From NCBI RefSeq assembly GCF_945859685.1, contig NC_079149.1, positions 126,382,065 to 126,446,064 of the forward strand: 64,000 nt of DNA. Direction: 5' to 3'. The DNA is from Eupeodes corollae. Taxonomy: Eukaryota > Arthropoda > Insecta > Diptera > Syrphidae. Of this stretch, positions 44,690-55,905 are shown piece after piece (position 1 is the first letter of the stretch; the number at the start of each line of letters is the position of its first letter). Made by a program: the position numbers and the translations under genes. The notes beneath the pieces were generated by a model. The model saw only the letters and a program-made list of their open reading frames with translations. It had not been told where the DNA came from and made no database searches.

Positions 44690-46170
44690 TTAAGTAAGGT
44701 AAAAGTTGCTACCCGTGATGAAGTGGGACACACTTGGGCCAGTTTAATGGCCCTTCTTAAGCTTTCTTCTAAGCTTAATGAAACCAGTTTAAGTCCATTA
44801 CGAAATTGGAGAAGCTGATCATGTTTATATGATTGAGATCGTTTAGATCGTTATAGAAGAATTTTTTTAGGTAATTCTTACGTTTTTGAGCTAGAGCAGG
44901 CCATGTACAGAGGAGGTGAAGAACTGTTTCCACCTTTCAGTTTGTTTCTATGTCAACCAGCAAAGGTGCATATTAAACTGTTTTGCCATCTCCATTAGAG
45001 ATGTTCGACAGTTATTTGTTAGCGGCCTGACTTACTGAGAAAATACGGATATCAGATGTTGATTATACGTTTTCTTTAAGCCAGGACAAGCCTTCTTTTA
45101 TCGCCATAAGTTCAGCCTGGAACACGCTATAATTACTGGGAAAGCGGAATGAGAGACTTACTTTCAGTCGTTCAGAGTGAAAACCTCCACCAACCCCTTC
45201 ATTTTTTGTCTATCCAACTGTAAAAAAGTGGACTGACTCGTCTTACAGAAATGCAATATTATCCCAAAAAGATCTGGAAGGTATAGAAATCTGGAAATGT
45301 CTATCGAATTACAGTTGGGGGATGGTGAAGTCTGTATGCTTTGGAATTGATTCTAAATACATAAGAATTACGGAGTGGCCAATGTTATTGTTAATCCACT
45401 TTGGATTTTGTATTTCCTCTATAATAGGACTAGTCCACATCGATCAGCTTAAAGTATTAGATTGTCTAAGGCCTTTTCTAAGAGTTCTTTTAAGGTGTTA
45501 ATATGCTTTCCTGAATCCGATAAAGCAACGTCATCCGCATGGGCAATCGCTCTGAAACTTTCCGCATCCAGACCAGTTAGGTTTTCATTTGCCACCAGGT
45601 TCCGTAGAAGAGGAGATAGAACACCACCTTGCGGTGTCCCTCTACTAACGAATCTTCTAGCAGAAAAGTGGCCCAATTTGGATTCAATTATTCTGCTAGT
45701 CAGCATTACATGAATTAACTACCGAAGTGAATTCTTTACGTTCAGAGATGTTATTGCAGATGTGACCACGTTGTTAAAATGGCATTCAATGTCAAGGAAA
45801 GCAACCATAGTAAACTCTCCATGATGGAAGGAGTTGTATAACGCCGTTTTTACCGATTTACCTTAACAGTAGGCAAGTTGAAACGTAGACAGAAGTCTTG
45901 TATCAATACTTGCCCTTTAATGGACATCAATCAATCTCTCAGGTCTTAAGAAGGAATGATGATAGACTTCTAGGTTGAGGGGGGTACTTATAGGTCGTAG
46001 GGGTAACTTGCAAGCATTTAGCTGCATTGGGTATAAAAACTACTTTCCCTTCGCTCCATGGCGAGGAGATATGGATTAGATATAGAAAGCTTATGAAAAA
46101 TGCCTCAAGGATTGGTGCAAGGCTTTTTGTAGTTCGATTGATATTATACTGTCTTATATACAAAGTTCGT
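44690..46170 (-). pseudogene. LOA-like LINE ORF2 with RNase H, broken
   Basis: Read right to left on the minus strand. RT fingers: EGKVVFIPNAAKC and SLSSFLLKT at 45939-46163. A motif A relic: MVAFLDIE near 45800. Motif B and YADD: RGTPQGGVLSPLLRNLV and IAHADDVALS in the 45449-45706 frame. After a linker comes an RNase H remnant (about 45060-45180) with FRFPSNYSVFQAELMAIKEGLSWL and SDIRIFS, then a C-terminal YLKKFFYNDLND-like region near 44840-44900. RNase H after the RT together with the GTPQGGVLSPLL motif points to the LOA/I side of the LINE tree. Several frameshifts and a substituted motif C (HADD) mark it as dead. Endonuclease and ORF1 are absent. Confidence 0.78.
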
Positions 46171-46319
46171 GTAAATTCAGCTTTAGAAGCTATCGTCTGA
46201 ACAATTGCAACATTTAAAGTAGGCGTTTAATATTACCAGCCAAGGTGAGTTAAATGCACGACTTAATCGCATAAACTTCCTCCTATATTCAAAGAGGCTG
46301 TTTAAAAATATTACCTTAA
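46171..46319. other. Junction DNA, nothing recognised
   Basis: Short A+T-rich stretch between the LINE and repeat family R copy 2. Confidence 0.4.
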
Positions 46320-47040
46320 ATTTATTTTTAACTTCCCATAGGAAGTTAATGTAATCGGTCCTATTTACCGAATTGAACATTTTGACATTTTTCAACGTTT
46401 AAAGTTCTCCGGAATCTAGATAAAAGATTTGCACAGAGATGTCTGTGCGTGCGTGTTCGATAACTTTGTTTGTAGCCATATCTCAAAAACCAGTAGAGAT
46501 ATCGACTCCAAATAATTGTTTGCATACGGATAATAATGCATAAAGATGCCGAAAAAATTGAGTGGGTGTTTTTTTTTTACCAAAGCAGTTTAAAGAAATT
46601 TGAAAAATTTGGTTAACGCAAAATATATCACGAAATAATTTTATATTATGTATTGTGAAGTTGTGACGAGCTTCCAAACTAATATATTTTTGGAAACAAA
46701 ATAAATTAACGTTTTCTTCTGAAATCAAAAAATTGAAAAAAAAATAAATGTCAACTCGAATATTCTAAGAACAAGAAATGATTTATTCTCCAAAATAACT
46801 ATTGTTTTCGCCATTCGGTAATATTTTGAGAAAAATCGAATGGACTTTTTTAACTAACTAAACTACTGGACTAAACTATTTCTTTATATGAAAATATTGT
46901 TGGTAATTTTAAAATTCTTAAGAATAATTCAACTTACAACTTTTTTAACCCAACACGAAAGCCTATAAACTTTTAAGCAAGACAAATCGACAGACGGGAT
47001 GGGAAGTTATCAGAGTGTCGCATCCCAGCCTTTTTTTTGC
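46320..47040 (+). repeat. Non-coding repeat family R, copy 2
   Basis: Begins with AACTTCCCATAGGAAGTTAATGTAATCGG (first ~20 bases palindrome-like) and TTTGACATTT. A GTCTGTGCGTGCGTGTTCG segment and CTCAAAAACCAGTAGAGATAT follow. It ends with GACAGACGGGATGGGAAGTTATCAG and CGCATCCCAGCC. The left end and the inverted right end share AACTTCCCAT. Reverse-complement matches to 40118-42290 and direct matches to 53556-53840 define the family. No open frame of significance, so it is non-autonomous. Confidence 0.65.
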
Positions 47041-47229
47041 TTCGATTTTGTTGGGAAACCTTTTGGGAACTAAAACTCAATATCTTTTGAAAATTTTAAA
47101 AAACAAAGAAGTGTTTAACAAAAAGGTAGGTGGACCGGTAATACTTTGCCCTGAAATTACAATGACTATGATACCGGTTCAAGAGTTCCGCTTTATGGGA
47201 ATTTTCTCAAAATGAAAGCTAAACGGCAA
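47041..47229. other. Spacer, nothing recognised
   Basis: Short interval between the repeat and the hairpin with only chance frames. Confidence 0.4.
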
Positions 47230-47285
47230 ACCATTTTGTCAATCAATTTAAACTTTTTAACTTTTAAATTGATTGACAACATGGT
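47230..47285. other. Near-perfect inverted repeat: 24-bp arms, 8-nt loop
   Basis: The left arm 47230-47253 (ACCATTTTGTCAATCAATTT and four more bases) and right arm 47262-47285 are reverse complements except at two positions, with loop TTTTTAAC. The resulting hairpin contains TTGTCAATCAATTTAAA in each arm. It is not part of any element I recognise. It could be a tiny palindromic transposon remnant, a foldback, a cruciform or a small-RNA precursor. Confidence 0.8.
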
Positions 47286-49799
47286 ATGAACCTCTAGACT
47301 ACCAAAATAATCGTCCAAAACTACTTGGACACACTCAACTGGGAGGTGCTGCTCCATTCCGCTTATTCACCAAATCTGGTTTCTTTCGATTCTCTCAACC
47401 CTTAAAAAGACGTCTTAAAATGATGGATGTCAGAAATCCCTTCTGATAGTCACATTTTTGAGCCTTGGAACGCCTTAAATTTTGCTTGTCGTTATACGGA
47501 GGAGAAAATATAGCAAGTTGCAATAGAAGCCATGTCCACAATTAAAATTTGGACTTAGACTAATTCTTGAAGGCGTCAGAGTCAAACAAATCATATGTCA
47601 GCCTTGCATCTGAAAAATAAAAACTTTTGATGTTAAGATCTAAAAATCCGTTCAGTGCAGGGGACCATTTTTCACATTACGGTTCTCTTGATTGAAACAA
47701 GTTCTCTTAAAAACTGCTGATAATGACAACTAACTGGCGAAAAAATCTTCTTCAAATATCATCTTCTTAAGCAAATTGTGTGAGATTCCAAAGACCACAA
47801 TCGACAAGAGTGACAAAATAAGTTCATAAATTATTATCAACCTACTAATTCCTTATGCAAAATCTTCAAATAAACTCACTCAATTTTTAACAAAAATTGC
47901 ACCATAAATTAACATTGTTGCAAAATTAAACATCACAAATGTTAACCTCACGTATACGCGTCTTATGTGTATCCTTTTAAGTAAGACTTTCAAGAAAATC
48001 CTTGCTCATTCGACACCACGTCTGTCAAACAATGTATTGAAGTGAATTTAAAACGCAACGTCCTTAGAAGAAATTCAAGTGAAGCTACAGTGCAATGCAA
48101 ATATTTACCAAATGCTGTTTATGTTTGGCAGTGATGGTAGCTGAGGCTCATCTCCCTTTAAGTTCCATAAGATTCAAACAACAAGACACCTATACATATG
48201 GAAGGAAAACAGTCATTTGACAACCTTGCATCTAGAAACCCACAACAGTTAATCTCTGACTACTCTCGGTGCCTAAAGCAAATTGTCTGTTAACACAATT
48301 ACATGGCTGGCAGAATAGCGTGTCCAGCAAGTTCGCGACTTAGAAAATTCTAATGGATGCGTGTTGTACAATCTTTGGGGCTCCATGTCAGTTTTTCATC
48401 TCCCCTAATGTTTTTCCGCGCTTTTTTCACTCATCAATGTCAACTGCAGCACTCATTTGACCATCAAACTGGATTTCACGACGACGACGACTACGATGGA
48501 CGATTATGCTAAAAATATCAAAGAACTTAGAAGACCAAGTCACCCAGTCGGCTTTGTTTTCTGTATTACGTTTGAACTTCTAACTGTTATGAAGCTGTGA
48601 CTTACACGCATGAGGAGTTTTGGAATTATAGACATCATACTGCAACGGTTTTAAGTTGCATACGAAAAAAAGTAACTTTGACAAAAAATCCTATACAAGT
48701 CACCTCTGGCATATTTGAATCTTGTGGTTAGAATTCTCAGGTCTTATGCACTAAAATGATGGAAACGATCCATATAAGGAACATTTTACCTTAACCTCTA
48801 GTGTTCATTTAGAAGCTGGTAAAATTCACAAAAAGGGGTAAACGAACCACAATGTGTTGCCTTAGATGTGCAAATTTACTAAATATTCATATGAATTATT
48901 AATTTTAATCTTGTAATTTAATAATTCTGCTATTCAAAAGTGAAGAAATCTCGATTTTAAAAAAATATGCATGCAGCACTGCATGCAGTACTGCAGGTTA
49001 AACACAAATTCGCTTGTATTTTATGGTTTTTCTAATATTTTTCATATTTTATGAGGTTTCCACCAACAAAATTATATATTTTATTACAATTCCAGTACTG
49101 CACCCTCTTTTTTACAAATCAATGCAACAAAAGCAAGAAACACCAACAAATTTTTAAACAATTTTAGGATAAAATGACTGTAATTTTTTTCCAAGAACAA
49201 ATAATCCAATAATCTACTTTCTTTACTACCAAAACAAATCATTATACCTATATCAGGCCTAAGGTGAACTTAAAACATTAGAACTATCCTAAGAAAAATA
49301 TACTTCAGGAATTCCCGGTACTATCCTAAACCTATTGATTATTCTGCATGCAGAATCTCTCTTCTCAAATCAGCTTCCAGTTATCTTTAAATTCGCATGA
49401 GAATTACGAATAGAATATTTTCCTGGCCAATATCGGGAACAACAACAAAATACAGCAAATCCAAAACAAAAACAAGAAAATTAAACCAACATAGATTCAT
49501 GGTGGTCATGATGTCTCTTGGTCCGAAAAGGCTTCCTGTAACTCCCATCTATCTCTATATTCGTATACACTGAACAAACTCAGCGATTACCATTATTGTT
49601 GTCTTTTCTGCTTTTGTCTTCTGTTTTCCTGGTTTTGTTTTGAATTACGAGGGAGTTTCTAGCTGTGGTGGGTTCATCGGGTGCCAGGTCCACTAGAACA
49701 AGAAGTTCATCCCAATAGATACCATCACGGAAGTGAAACTCTCTGGCTATAGCATCGTAGAATAATAAGAACATTTAACAGAACCAGCCATAAAATGCA
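47286..49799. other. Intergenic DNA, no gene recognised
   Basis: No domain-bearing frame, RNA gene or repeat family was identified. GCATGCAG words repeat at 48970-49000 (ATGCATGCAGCACTGCATGC). Confidence 0.5.
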
Positions 49800-51260
49800 T
49801 CTACGAGTGGCTTTACACAACAAATACAGAACCAGGAGTCTTCCCGAGCGTGGTTCGAGTCGTCGAGAAGTCGCGTAGTCGTCGTCGGACGGTGTCGGTC
49901 GATCGATCGGTTGCACTCCGGCATCGGCAGATCACTTTGGCTATGGAGTGCTGCACAGCAAATCAACAAGGAATCGAGAGGGTATCTTCATCGTCTCGCA
50001 AGTTCCCATCATATGCCGTTTGCTCGCTGGTCAATTTGAATTTGGCCATTATGCTGATGCTGATCCAAAGATCTTTGGGTATACAGCAAAGCTGAACCAA
50101 TGCCCGTGCCAAAGAAACAAAACGACTTCCACGACTATGACGACCTCGGCATCATTAGAAATAGTCTCTTCGTGCTCTTTTAAGGTTTTGGCTTCGACCG
50201 ATAGATGATAGCTGTGTGTAGTTTCCCACTGTGACTGACGAACTAGTGTAACGATACCGCCGCCGGCCGCCGCCGTCATTCCGTCACCACCGCCGAAGAA
50301 GAGTCACTTCTCCCAGGTGCTTCTTTTTTTATGAGTCTTTTGCATTCGTCCTCTTTGAGGTCTGGATTCTGTTCGATCTGGGCTGTTTGCCATTGCCATT
50401 ATAATTCTGACGTGCTCTTCCTACCTTTCACCCAACTATCATGCCTTTGTGATGGAGTTCGCTTGAAAAGGAGGAAATCCATCTTGAATACACTAATTTG
50501 GTCATGTGCTCACATGCAAAGCACAAAGTCTGCCAGGAGAAAAGTGGTGCTCTGTGGTGCTGCTTCATGGTGCTGGAGCTGGAGCAATGATCAAAATTGA
50601 TCTAATTACATGGCCATGTAAACACGTCCCAATGTTTGCTTTTTCCTGGCTCATGGGGATCTCTAAGGCCGAGAATTGGAAATAGCTCGTTGCAGCACGA
50701 CAACATAGCAGCAGCGTTGCGGTGCGGTCGGTCGGCTGAGCTGTGTCGTTATTTTTGTTTGTTTGTTTTGCTTTGGACTTTTTTGTATGCGACCCCTGAG
50801 GACGACCATCACCTCTTTGGTTATTACGTTGACGGTGTTGGTTTTGCAATAGCTTAAGAACTGGGTGATTCTATATATACTACCGGACAATGTTATTGCA
50901 CCATTGGAACGTCATCAGCCAGTGGTTGATTGCGGCAGTGGCGATGCGATGGCGGGAGGAACGCTGGTAATCCGTAGAGCAATGAAATAATAGTGGGTTT
51001 TCGTTGTAGGCTTTGGATTGGATTTAGGTTGAAGAATTTTTGCACTATAAGAACCGTTATAAGTACTTTGTCAAGGTAACACCAAAAAAACGTAATAGCA
51101 TCAGCACGACTCGCTTCTACCTATCTATAGGGATCCGTTTTTTTTTGTTTAAGGCATTCGAAAAGGTGACGCGCGGCAGCGGCGGTGGGTGTTTCTGTGC
51201 TGGAATGTGCGCTGCTCACTGGCTAGTGCTTTGTGTTCTGTTGACTTAAAAAGCGTGAAG
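49800..51260. other. CpG-rich block, possible promoter or 5' exon of a host gene
   Basis: The base composition is clearly richer in G+C and CG than the surroundings: GTCGTCGTCGGACGGTGTCGG near 49878-49898, CCGCCGCCGGCCGCCGCCG at 50259-50277, and GCGGCAGCGGCGG near 51173-51186. Overlapping frames of 60-94 codons on both strands are compositional; none shows a domain. A TATA-like CTATATATAC lies at 50871-50880. The block may be host regulatory or untranslated DNA, but no exon can be demonstrated. Confidence 0.35.
50871..50880 (+). promoter_or_regulatory. TATA-like element in the CpG-rich block
   Basis: CTATATATAC, followed by a more G+C-rich stretch. Position within a CpG-rich block is suggestive only; no transcription start can be read from the sequence. 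Confidence 0.25.
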
Positions 51261-51563
51261 AATTATATACTTTGTTTGTTTTGAGAGAGTTCAACAGCGT
51301 GTTGGACGTGGCCTAAGACGGGTTTGTTTTGACTTTTTGGTTCGTGCCAATGAGCATGAATTTGCATGAGCGGAAAATGTTATATATGACCTCTTTGAAT
51401 GTGGAAATCCGGGACTAAAGTGTCCAAAAATTGAGTTCATCAGGAATAATGGTTTACCTTACTTATAAAAAACACTTTGTATGCAGGTGAAAGAAAGGAT
51501 GTGAAATCGGGTACAAATGGTTTAAGGTGTATATACTTACGGTTCAAAATATCTTATATCCGA
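51261..51563. other. Spacer, nothing recognised
   Basis: No feature found before the ATCCGGAT cluster. Confidence 0.4.
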
Positions 51564-52288
51564 ACTATCCGGATAGTATAGTATATATGGATATCCTAAT
51601 AAATTACTCTTGTTTTGTGTCATATTAATATAATAAAGTACTTTAAGCTTCCTCTTAACATTCAATTTATTTGAATATGATCCGGATACAAATGAATGAG
51701 AAAATTGTGATTCAAGCTATGAAAATATTGTGTTGCTTATCCGGATAGTCAAATCGAACCATAATCTATCCAAATAGTCTTTTATATATGGATGTTGGAT
51801 TCGTAAACAAAGAAAAAGTAGAAATGCAATGGTATCCGGATAATTTCGAATAGTAAGATGGATGTATGCACGTCAGAAACTTAAAGTTAAACAATATTCG
51901 GATTCGCTTTTCCTTGAAACTTTGCAGATAGTGTCTATCCAAGTTCACATTTGAATTAAGAATGAATTATAAACCAAAAATGGTAGGTTCCGATAAGATC
52001 CGGATTACTTTGAATGACTGGAAGAAAGGGAGATAAACAGTTTGCAAATTTGATTTTAAGTGCTGTTATGATTTGTTTTTCCATTAGAACTATCATGTTG
52101 CATGTAGATTCAATTTAATTCAGCAAGTGCGAATTATTTATGGAAATAGTTTAGATTCTACACTATCCGGATAAATTCGGATTAAGTTTAATAGATTAAG
52201 AGTCTAGTACAGGCAAGCCACGGCATAGAAAGGATGGATCCGTATTTGAATTTGGATACGGAAAGGTTATTACCATTATCCGGATAAT
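51564..52288. promoter_or_regulatory. Cluster of seven ATCCGGAT palindromes
   Basis: The perfect octamer palindrome ATCCGGAT occurs at 51567, 51680, 51739, 51834, 51998, 52165 and 52278. Four copies extend to TATCCGGATA or longer; the first is the 14-bp palindrome ACTATCCGGATAGT (51564-51577) and the last is ATTATCCGGATAAT (52275-52288). Half-sites (TTCGGAT, GGATATCC, GGATCCG) fill the gaps and continue to about 52415. Spacings are irregular (59-167 bp) and the sequence between copies is not repeated, so this is not a tandem array. It looks like a homotypic cluster of binding sites for a dimeric DNA-binding protein. Which protein is unknown. Confidence 0.7.
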
Positions 52289-53555
52289 TTGGATTTGGTG
52301 GTCTTGGTTCTGGATCTAATTAATTCTACTTTTCGGATATCCAACGAACAGATCGGATTCAAATTGTCACTGGGATAGGGATTCATCAGGGTTTTCGGAT
52401 AAAAAAAATACTTCGGAATGACAAGCCGTATGTATCAATTACAATTTCCCCTAACAAACAAATTTCCATTTGTTTATGTTTCGTTCTTGAAATTTAATCA
52501 ACTAATTAGATAATAAGTTATCTCTGATGACTTCCATGTACCTAAGCAACACAAAGGCTTCTGATTTTTTTAAATAATTACTTCTGTTCAACATCAAAAA
52601 GAACACAACTTTAAAATTCTTCCGCATAATGAAACCGATAATAATCAGATTCACTTAATTCAAAGATTCTAGTATCTGTTGTGGTAGTTATGGAAGTTAG
52701 AAGAAAAGTGCAACATAGCCATTCTTTTATAATCAAACGGTTCGCTCGCACTTTTCTTATTATGCTTTAGAACACAATGGAAATTCTTAATTCTTATCTT
52801 AACTCTGCGCACAATCCAGGTTTCTGAAGTGTGTTGCACTGTGTGTCTTCTTTTGTGGCATCATCAAGGCAATCATTTGATTCTAGCAACCGTAAAGAAA
52901 GTAAAAAAAAATCTTTAACAAACTTTCCCGCTTGTTGGATGTTGAAAATTATGTAATTACAGGCACTTACACTTTGTTTAAGTTGTGTTTTTTTTTTTTC
53001 TTATTTTGATTAAAGAACATCATCCAAAGCATCTTTAGGTAAAGATATAATGATATTGCATTTTATAAGGAAGAACATAACAGTGTTGTGTCAGATAGCA
53101 CACGTAAAGTATTCGACATTTTATTTAACACGAGAGCAAACGGAGTCTGGTGTAAAAAGGTTTTAATTTTACTGTCATAATGTCATCATGTAAAACCAAT
53201 TAAACGGTGCAAGAACCCTTCTCAAAAAATAAAAGATAAACTTACTTGGGTAAAAATATAACGTTGTTTTGTGTACTCGCATTATACATCAGTGCCGTTC
53301 GAAAAATGTTGTCCAAACTTTTTTTGGTTTTTTTTTTGAATTTTGTCAAATGTGTTGAAATAACAACATATTTTTTACAGTTGTTTTGTTTTATTATGCG
53401 GTTCAAATTGTTTATGATACAATAAGAATTTTTAGATTTTTCTAAAATGGTCACAGAAGCAAGAAGTGATCATACCGAAAAATGAGTTTTTTAGGTACTT
53501 GCCTGATTTTTAAGGATTAAAGAATAATTCTTTATTGGTGCTGTTTTTTTTAACT
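52289..53555. other. Intergenic DNA, no gene recognised
   Basis: A few TTCGGAT half-sites persist to about 52415. After that only A+T-rich sequence without coding support. Confidence 0.5.
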
Positions 53556-53840
53556 TTCCAGGAAGAAGGAAGTTACTGTAATGGGTCTGATTTGTCAAAT
53601 TGAAAATGTTAACATTTCTTGACGTTTCAAGGTAAAAAAAATGTTCGACTGAAAATCTATTTAACAAAACTAGATTTTCAAACTAAATCTTGATTTATAA
53701 GAAAAATTTTGTTTTTAATTTTAAAAGTTTTAAGAATAATTCAACTAACAACTTTTTAACCCACCCTACAAACTTTTAAGCATTTACAGACGGGATGGGA
53801 AGTTATCAGTGTGGGTCGTATCCCAGTCTCTTTTTTTGAT
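53556..53840 (+). repeat. Non-coding repeat family R, copy 3 (short)
   Basis: Begins AACTTTCCAGGAAGAAGGAAGTTACTGTAATGGGTC, continues with TTGTCAAATTGAAAATGTTAACATTTCTTGACGTTT, and ends CAGACGGGATGGGAAGTTATCAG plus GTGGGTCGTATCCCAG. Both ends match copy 2 (46320-47040), but most of the middle is missing, giving about 285 bp. Confidence 0.65.
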
Positions 53841-54123
53841 TGTTTCTTAGAAACATGTTGTATCTAATTTGTACTTGGTACACATCTGCGAGACATTGAA
53901 TGAGATAGGCTTTTCCATGTGGATGCAGGTATCGTGGTTAAGGTCCGTGTAAGTAGTTTTTTTAATTCATCAAATTACTCTGGGCACTTCTTCGCAACCC
54001 CCAGTTTCATTATAAATTGGATTGAAGAAATTTCTTCGAAGAACTTTTTTATCTTAGAAGTAAAAAAATCCAAATACTATTTTTAGTCATAAAAGTTTTA
54101 GCTTTTTTAAAGCTTAATATTAA
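53841..54123. other. Spacer, nothing recognised
   Basis: A+T-rich interval between repeat copy 3 and the Tc1-like relic. Confidence 0.4.
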
Positions 54124-55034
54124 TCAGTCGTGGTAAAAATCAAAAAACAAGTTCTTACTTACATTCTTTGGTGTATGACAAGGAGCATTGTCCTGTTGAA
54201 ACATGGAACTGCAAGTGTCCCCAAAACGCTCTAGCATCGTGGGCTCCAATACGTTCTTCAAGACTCGAAGGTAAACTTTTGCATTGACTTTGGGTTCTAG
54301 AAAGCTCATTCTACCTTTTTTATCTCCAGAAAAGCATCCCCACACCTTCATACCTTCAGTTTCGGAGGGCATCCGTAAAACGCAATCATAGCTTTTTCTT
54401 CCTTTCGGTTCTCTTCGCGCAAGGATCCTCCCATCTGTAATATGGAGCTTAAATTTTGATTCGTCCGAAAAGATGACATTCTTCCAATGTCTTGAGTCCA
54501 ATTTAGGTGCTCCTGAGTCCAGAGCAACCGTTTTTCTTTGACTCTTTTTGGAAAATCCGGCTTAAGTACCTGCTTGAGTGCTGTAAGTCCAGCTTTATCG
54601 AGCCTTTTTCTCACTGAGCTTGACACAGACCATTTTAAGGTAAACCAAAGACCTAAAGCAGGCCTTCCTGTTCCTTTTTTCTGCTAATATTCTGGGTTTC
54701 ACAATATTTTGTCAAATTTCATGCCACAGTTTGTTGAGCAGTAATCAGTCTCTTAGAAATGTCTATGTTGTCAAATTGAGACGTGACAGACACAAAATAT
54801 TGGTTTTATGTTCTGAACTAATTTTTCCCATTTTTTTTCACAGTCACTTCGGTTGGTATTGATCTACTATCACGAGCCAAATGAAGTTCTTATTGATTAA
54901 AACATCAACTTTGTACAGTGTTTAAATGACATTTTGCTACCTAGTGCAACAAACCCCGTAGCTTTCCTAAATTCCAAGAACTGATCTCGAAGAGGGTAGT
55001 AAAACGTTTGACCAACAATTTTTGAACAGCACTG
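54124..55034 (-). pseudogene. Tc1-like transposase relic
   Basis: On the minus strand a start is plausible at 54831 (MGKISSEHKTNI). HTH-linker sequence follows: SVSSSVRKRLDKAGLTALKQ, EKRLLWTQEHLNWT. After a frameshift near 54490 comes the catalytic core with the first aspartate (HWKNVIFSDESKFKLH), GMKVWGCFSGDKKGRM and the second aspartate (SMFQQDNAPCHT). The frame then ends about ten residues later at 54124. The SPDLNPIE-type third acidic motif of a DD34E transposase is missing, so the gene is 3'-deleted. The right terminus is visible: minus strand CAGTGCTGTTCAAAAATTG starts at 55034, next to a TA (55035-55036). The left terminus is not convincingly preserved (a weak match CAGTCGTGGTAAAAATC begins near 54125). 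It is inactive. Confidence 0.85.
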
Positions 55035-55574
55035 TATAAGATATTTCTTAAATTAAAAGAAGCCAAGGTATAAAATACAAAATTAAGAGAATATTTCATT
55101 ACAATCTATCGACCCGTTTTTGAGAAAATTTGTATTTTCGATTTTTCACCGAGGATTATTTGTCTGATAAACATTTAAAATAACAAATCTGCTTTTAGTC
55201 TTAGGAGCCAACTTTTAACTCAATCAATCTATTATCTTATTTATGAATTTAAACTTTTTTAAAGATGAACATCAGTAAGGCAATCGGAGGTAGTATATAT
55301 TGAATAAAAACAACATTACTTAAAACATATGAATTTGTTCAATATGAAGAAGTGACAGTAGTTTGGTCTTTTTGTTTTTGGAATGCAAATAAAAAGTTTG
55401 TCATTCGCATATGCAGAACCTCTAGTCTTGCACGAAATTCTAGATTCGCAAATAATAGTTAATAAAATCCAAAATGTTTTTATTAAAGCAAAAAATGAAA
55501 AGTATACCGTATGAATTTTTCGAAAACACCTGCCCAACAATTTAAAGCACCTTTTTAATACGATATTAACAATT
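55035..55574. other. Intergenic DNA, nothing recognised
   Basis: A+T-rich, no domain-bearing frame. Confidence 0.45.
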
Positions 55575-55905
55575 GCTACAATACCGAACTCATTGGAAAA
55601 GTCCGTGATATTTCCAATACATGAAAAGGGTGATTCTAATAACCATGAAAACTACCGTGGAATCTCATTCATGAACACGATGGCTAAAATCTTTTGCGGT
55701 ATACTTGTGAGCAGGCTTGAAAATCTGGTTGATAATTATGAAATTCCTACGGAGCTTCAAGCCGATTTCAGGAAAAATTACTCAACTGTTGACCAAATAT
55801 TTTGTCTCACTTCAATAATAAAAGCATTTCAAGCTAGGAAATAAAAAGTTTACTCATTTTTTGTCGATTTAAAGCAGCGTTTGACCTTGTATTATTTTTT
55901 TTATG
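55575..55905 (+). pseudogene. LINE reverse-transcriptase fragment (fingers and motif A)
   Basis: The plus-strand frame from about 55593 to 55844 reads WxKSVIFPIHEKGDSNN-like, HENYRGISFMNTMAKIFCGIL, RLENLVDN and QADFRKNYSTVDQIFCLTSII. After a stop it continues into FFVDLKQRLTL, a decayed motif A. The layout and NYRGI word are RT fingers of an RTE/Dong-like LINE, clearly divergent from the RTE-like family at 16570 and 38086. It lacks everything downstream of motif A. Confidence 0.78.
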
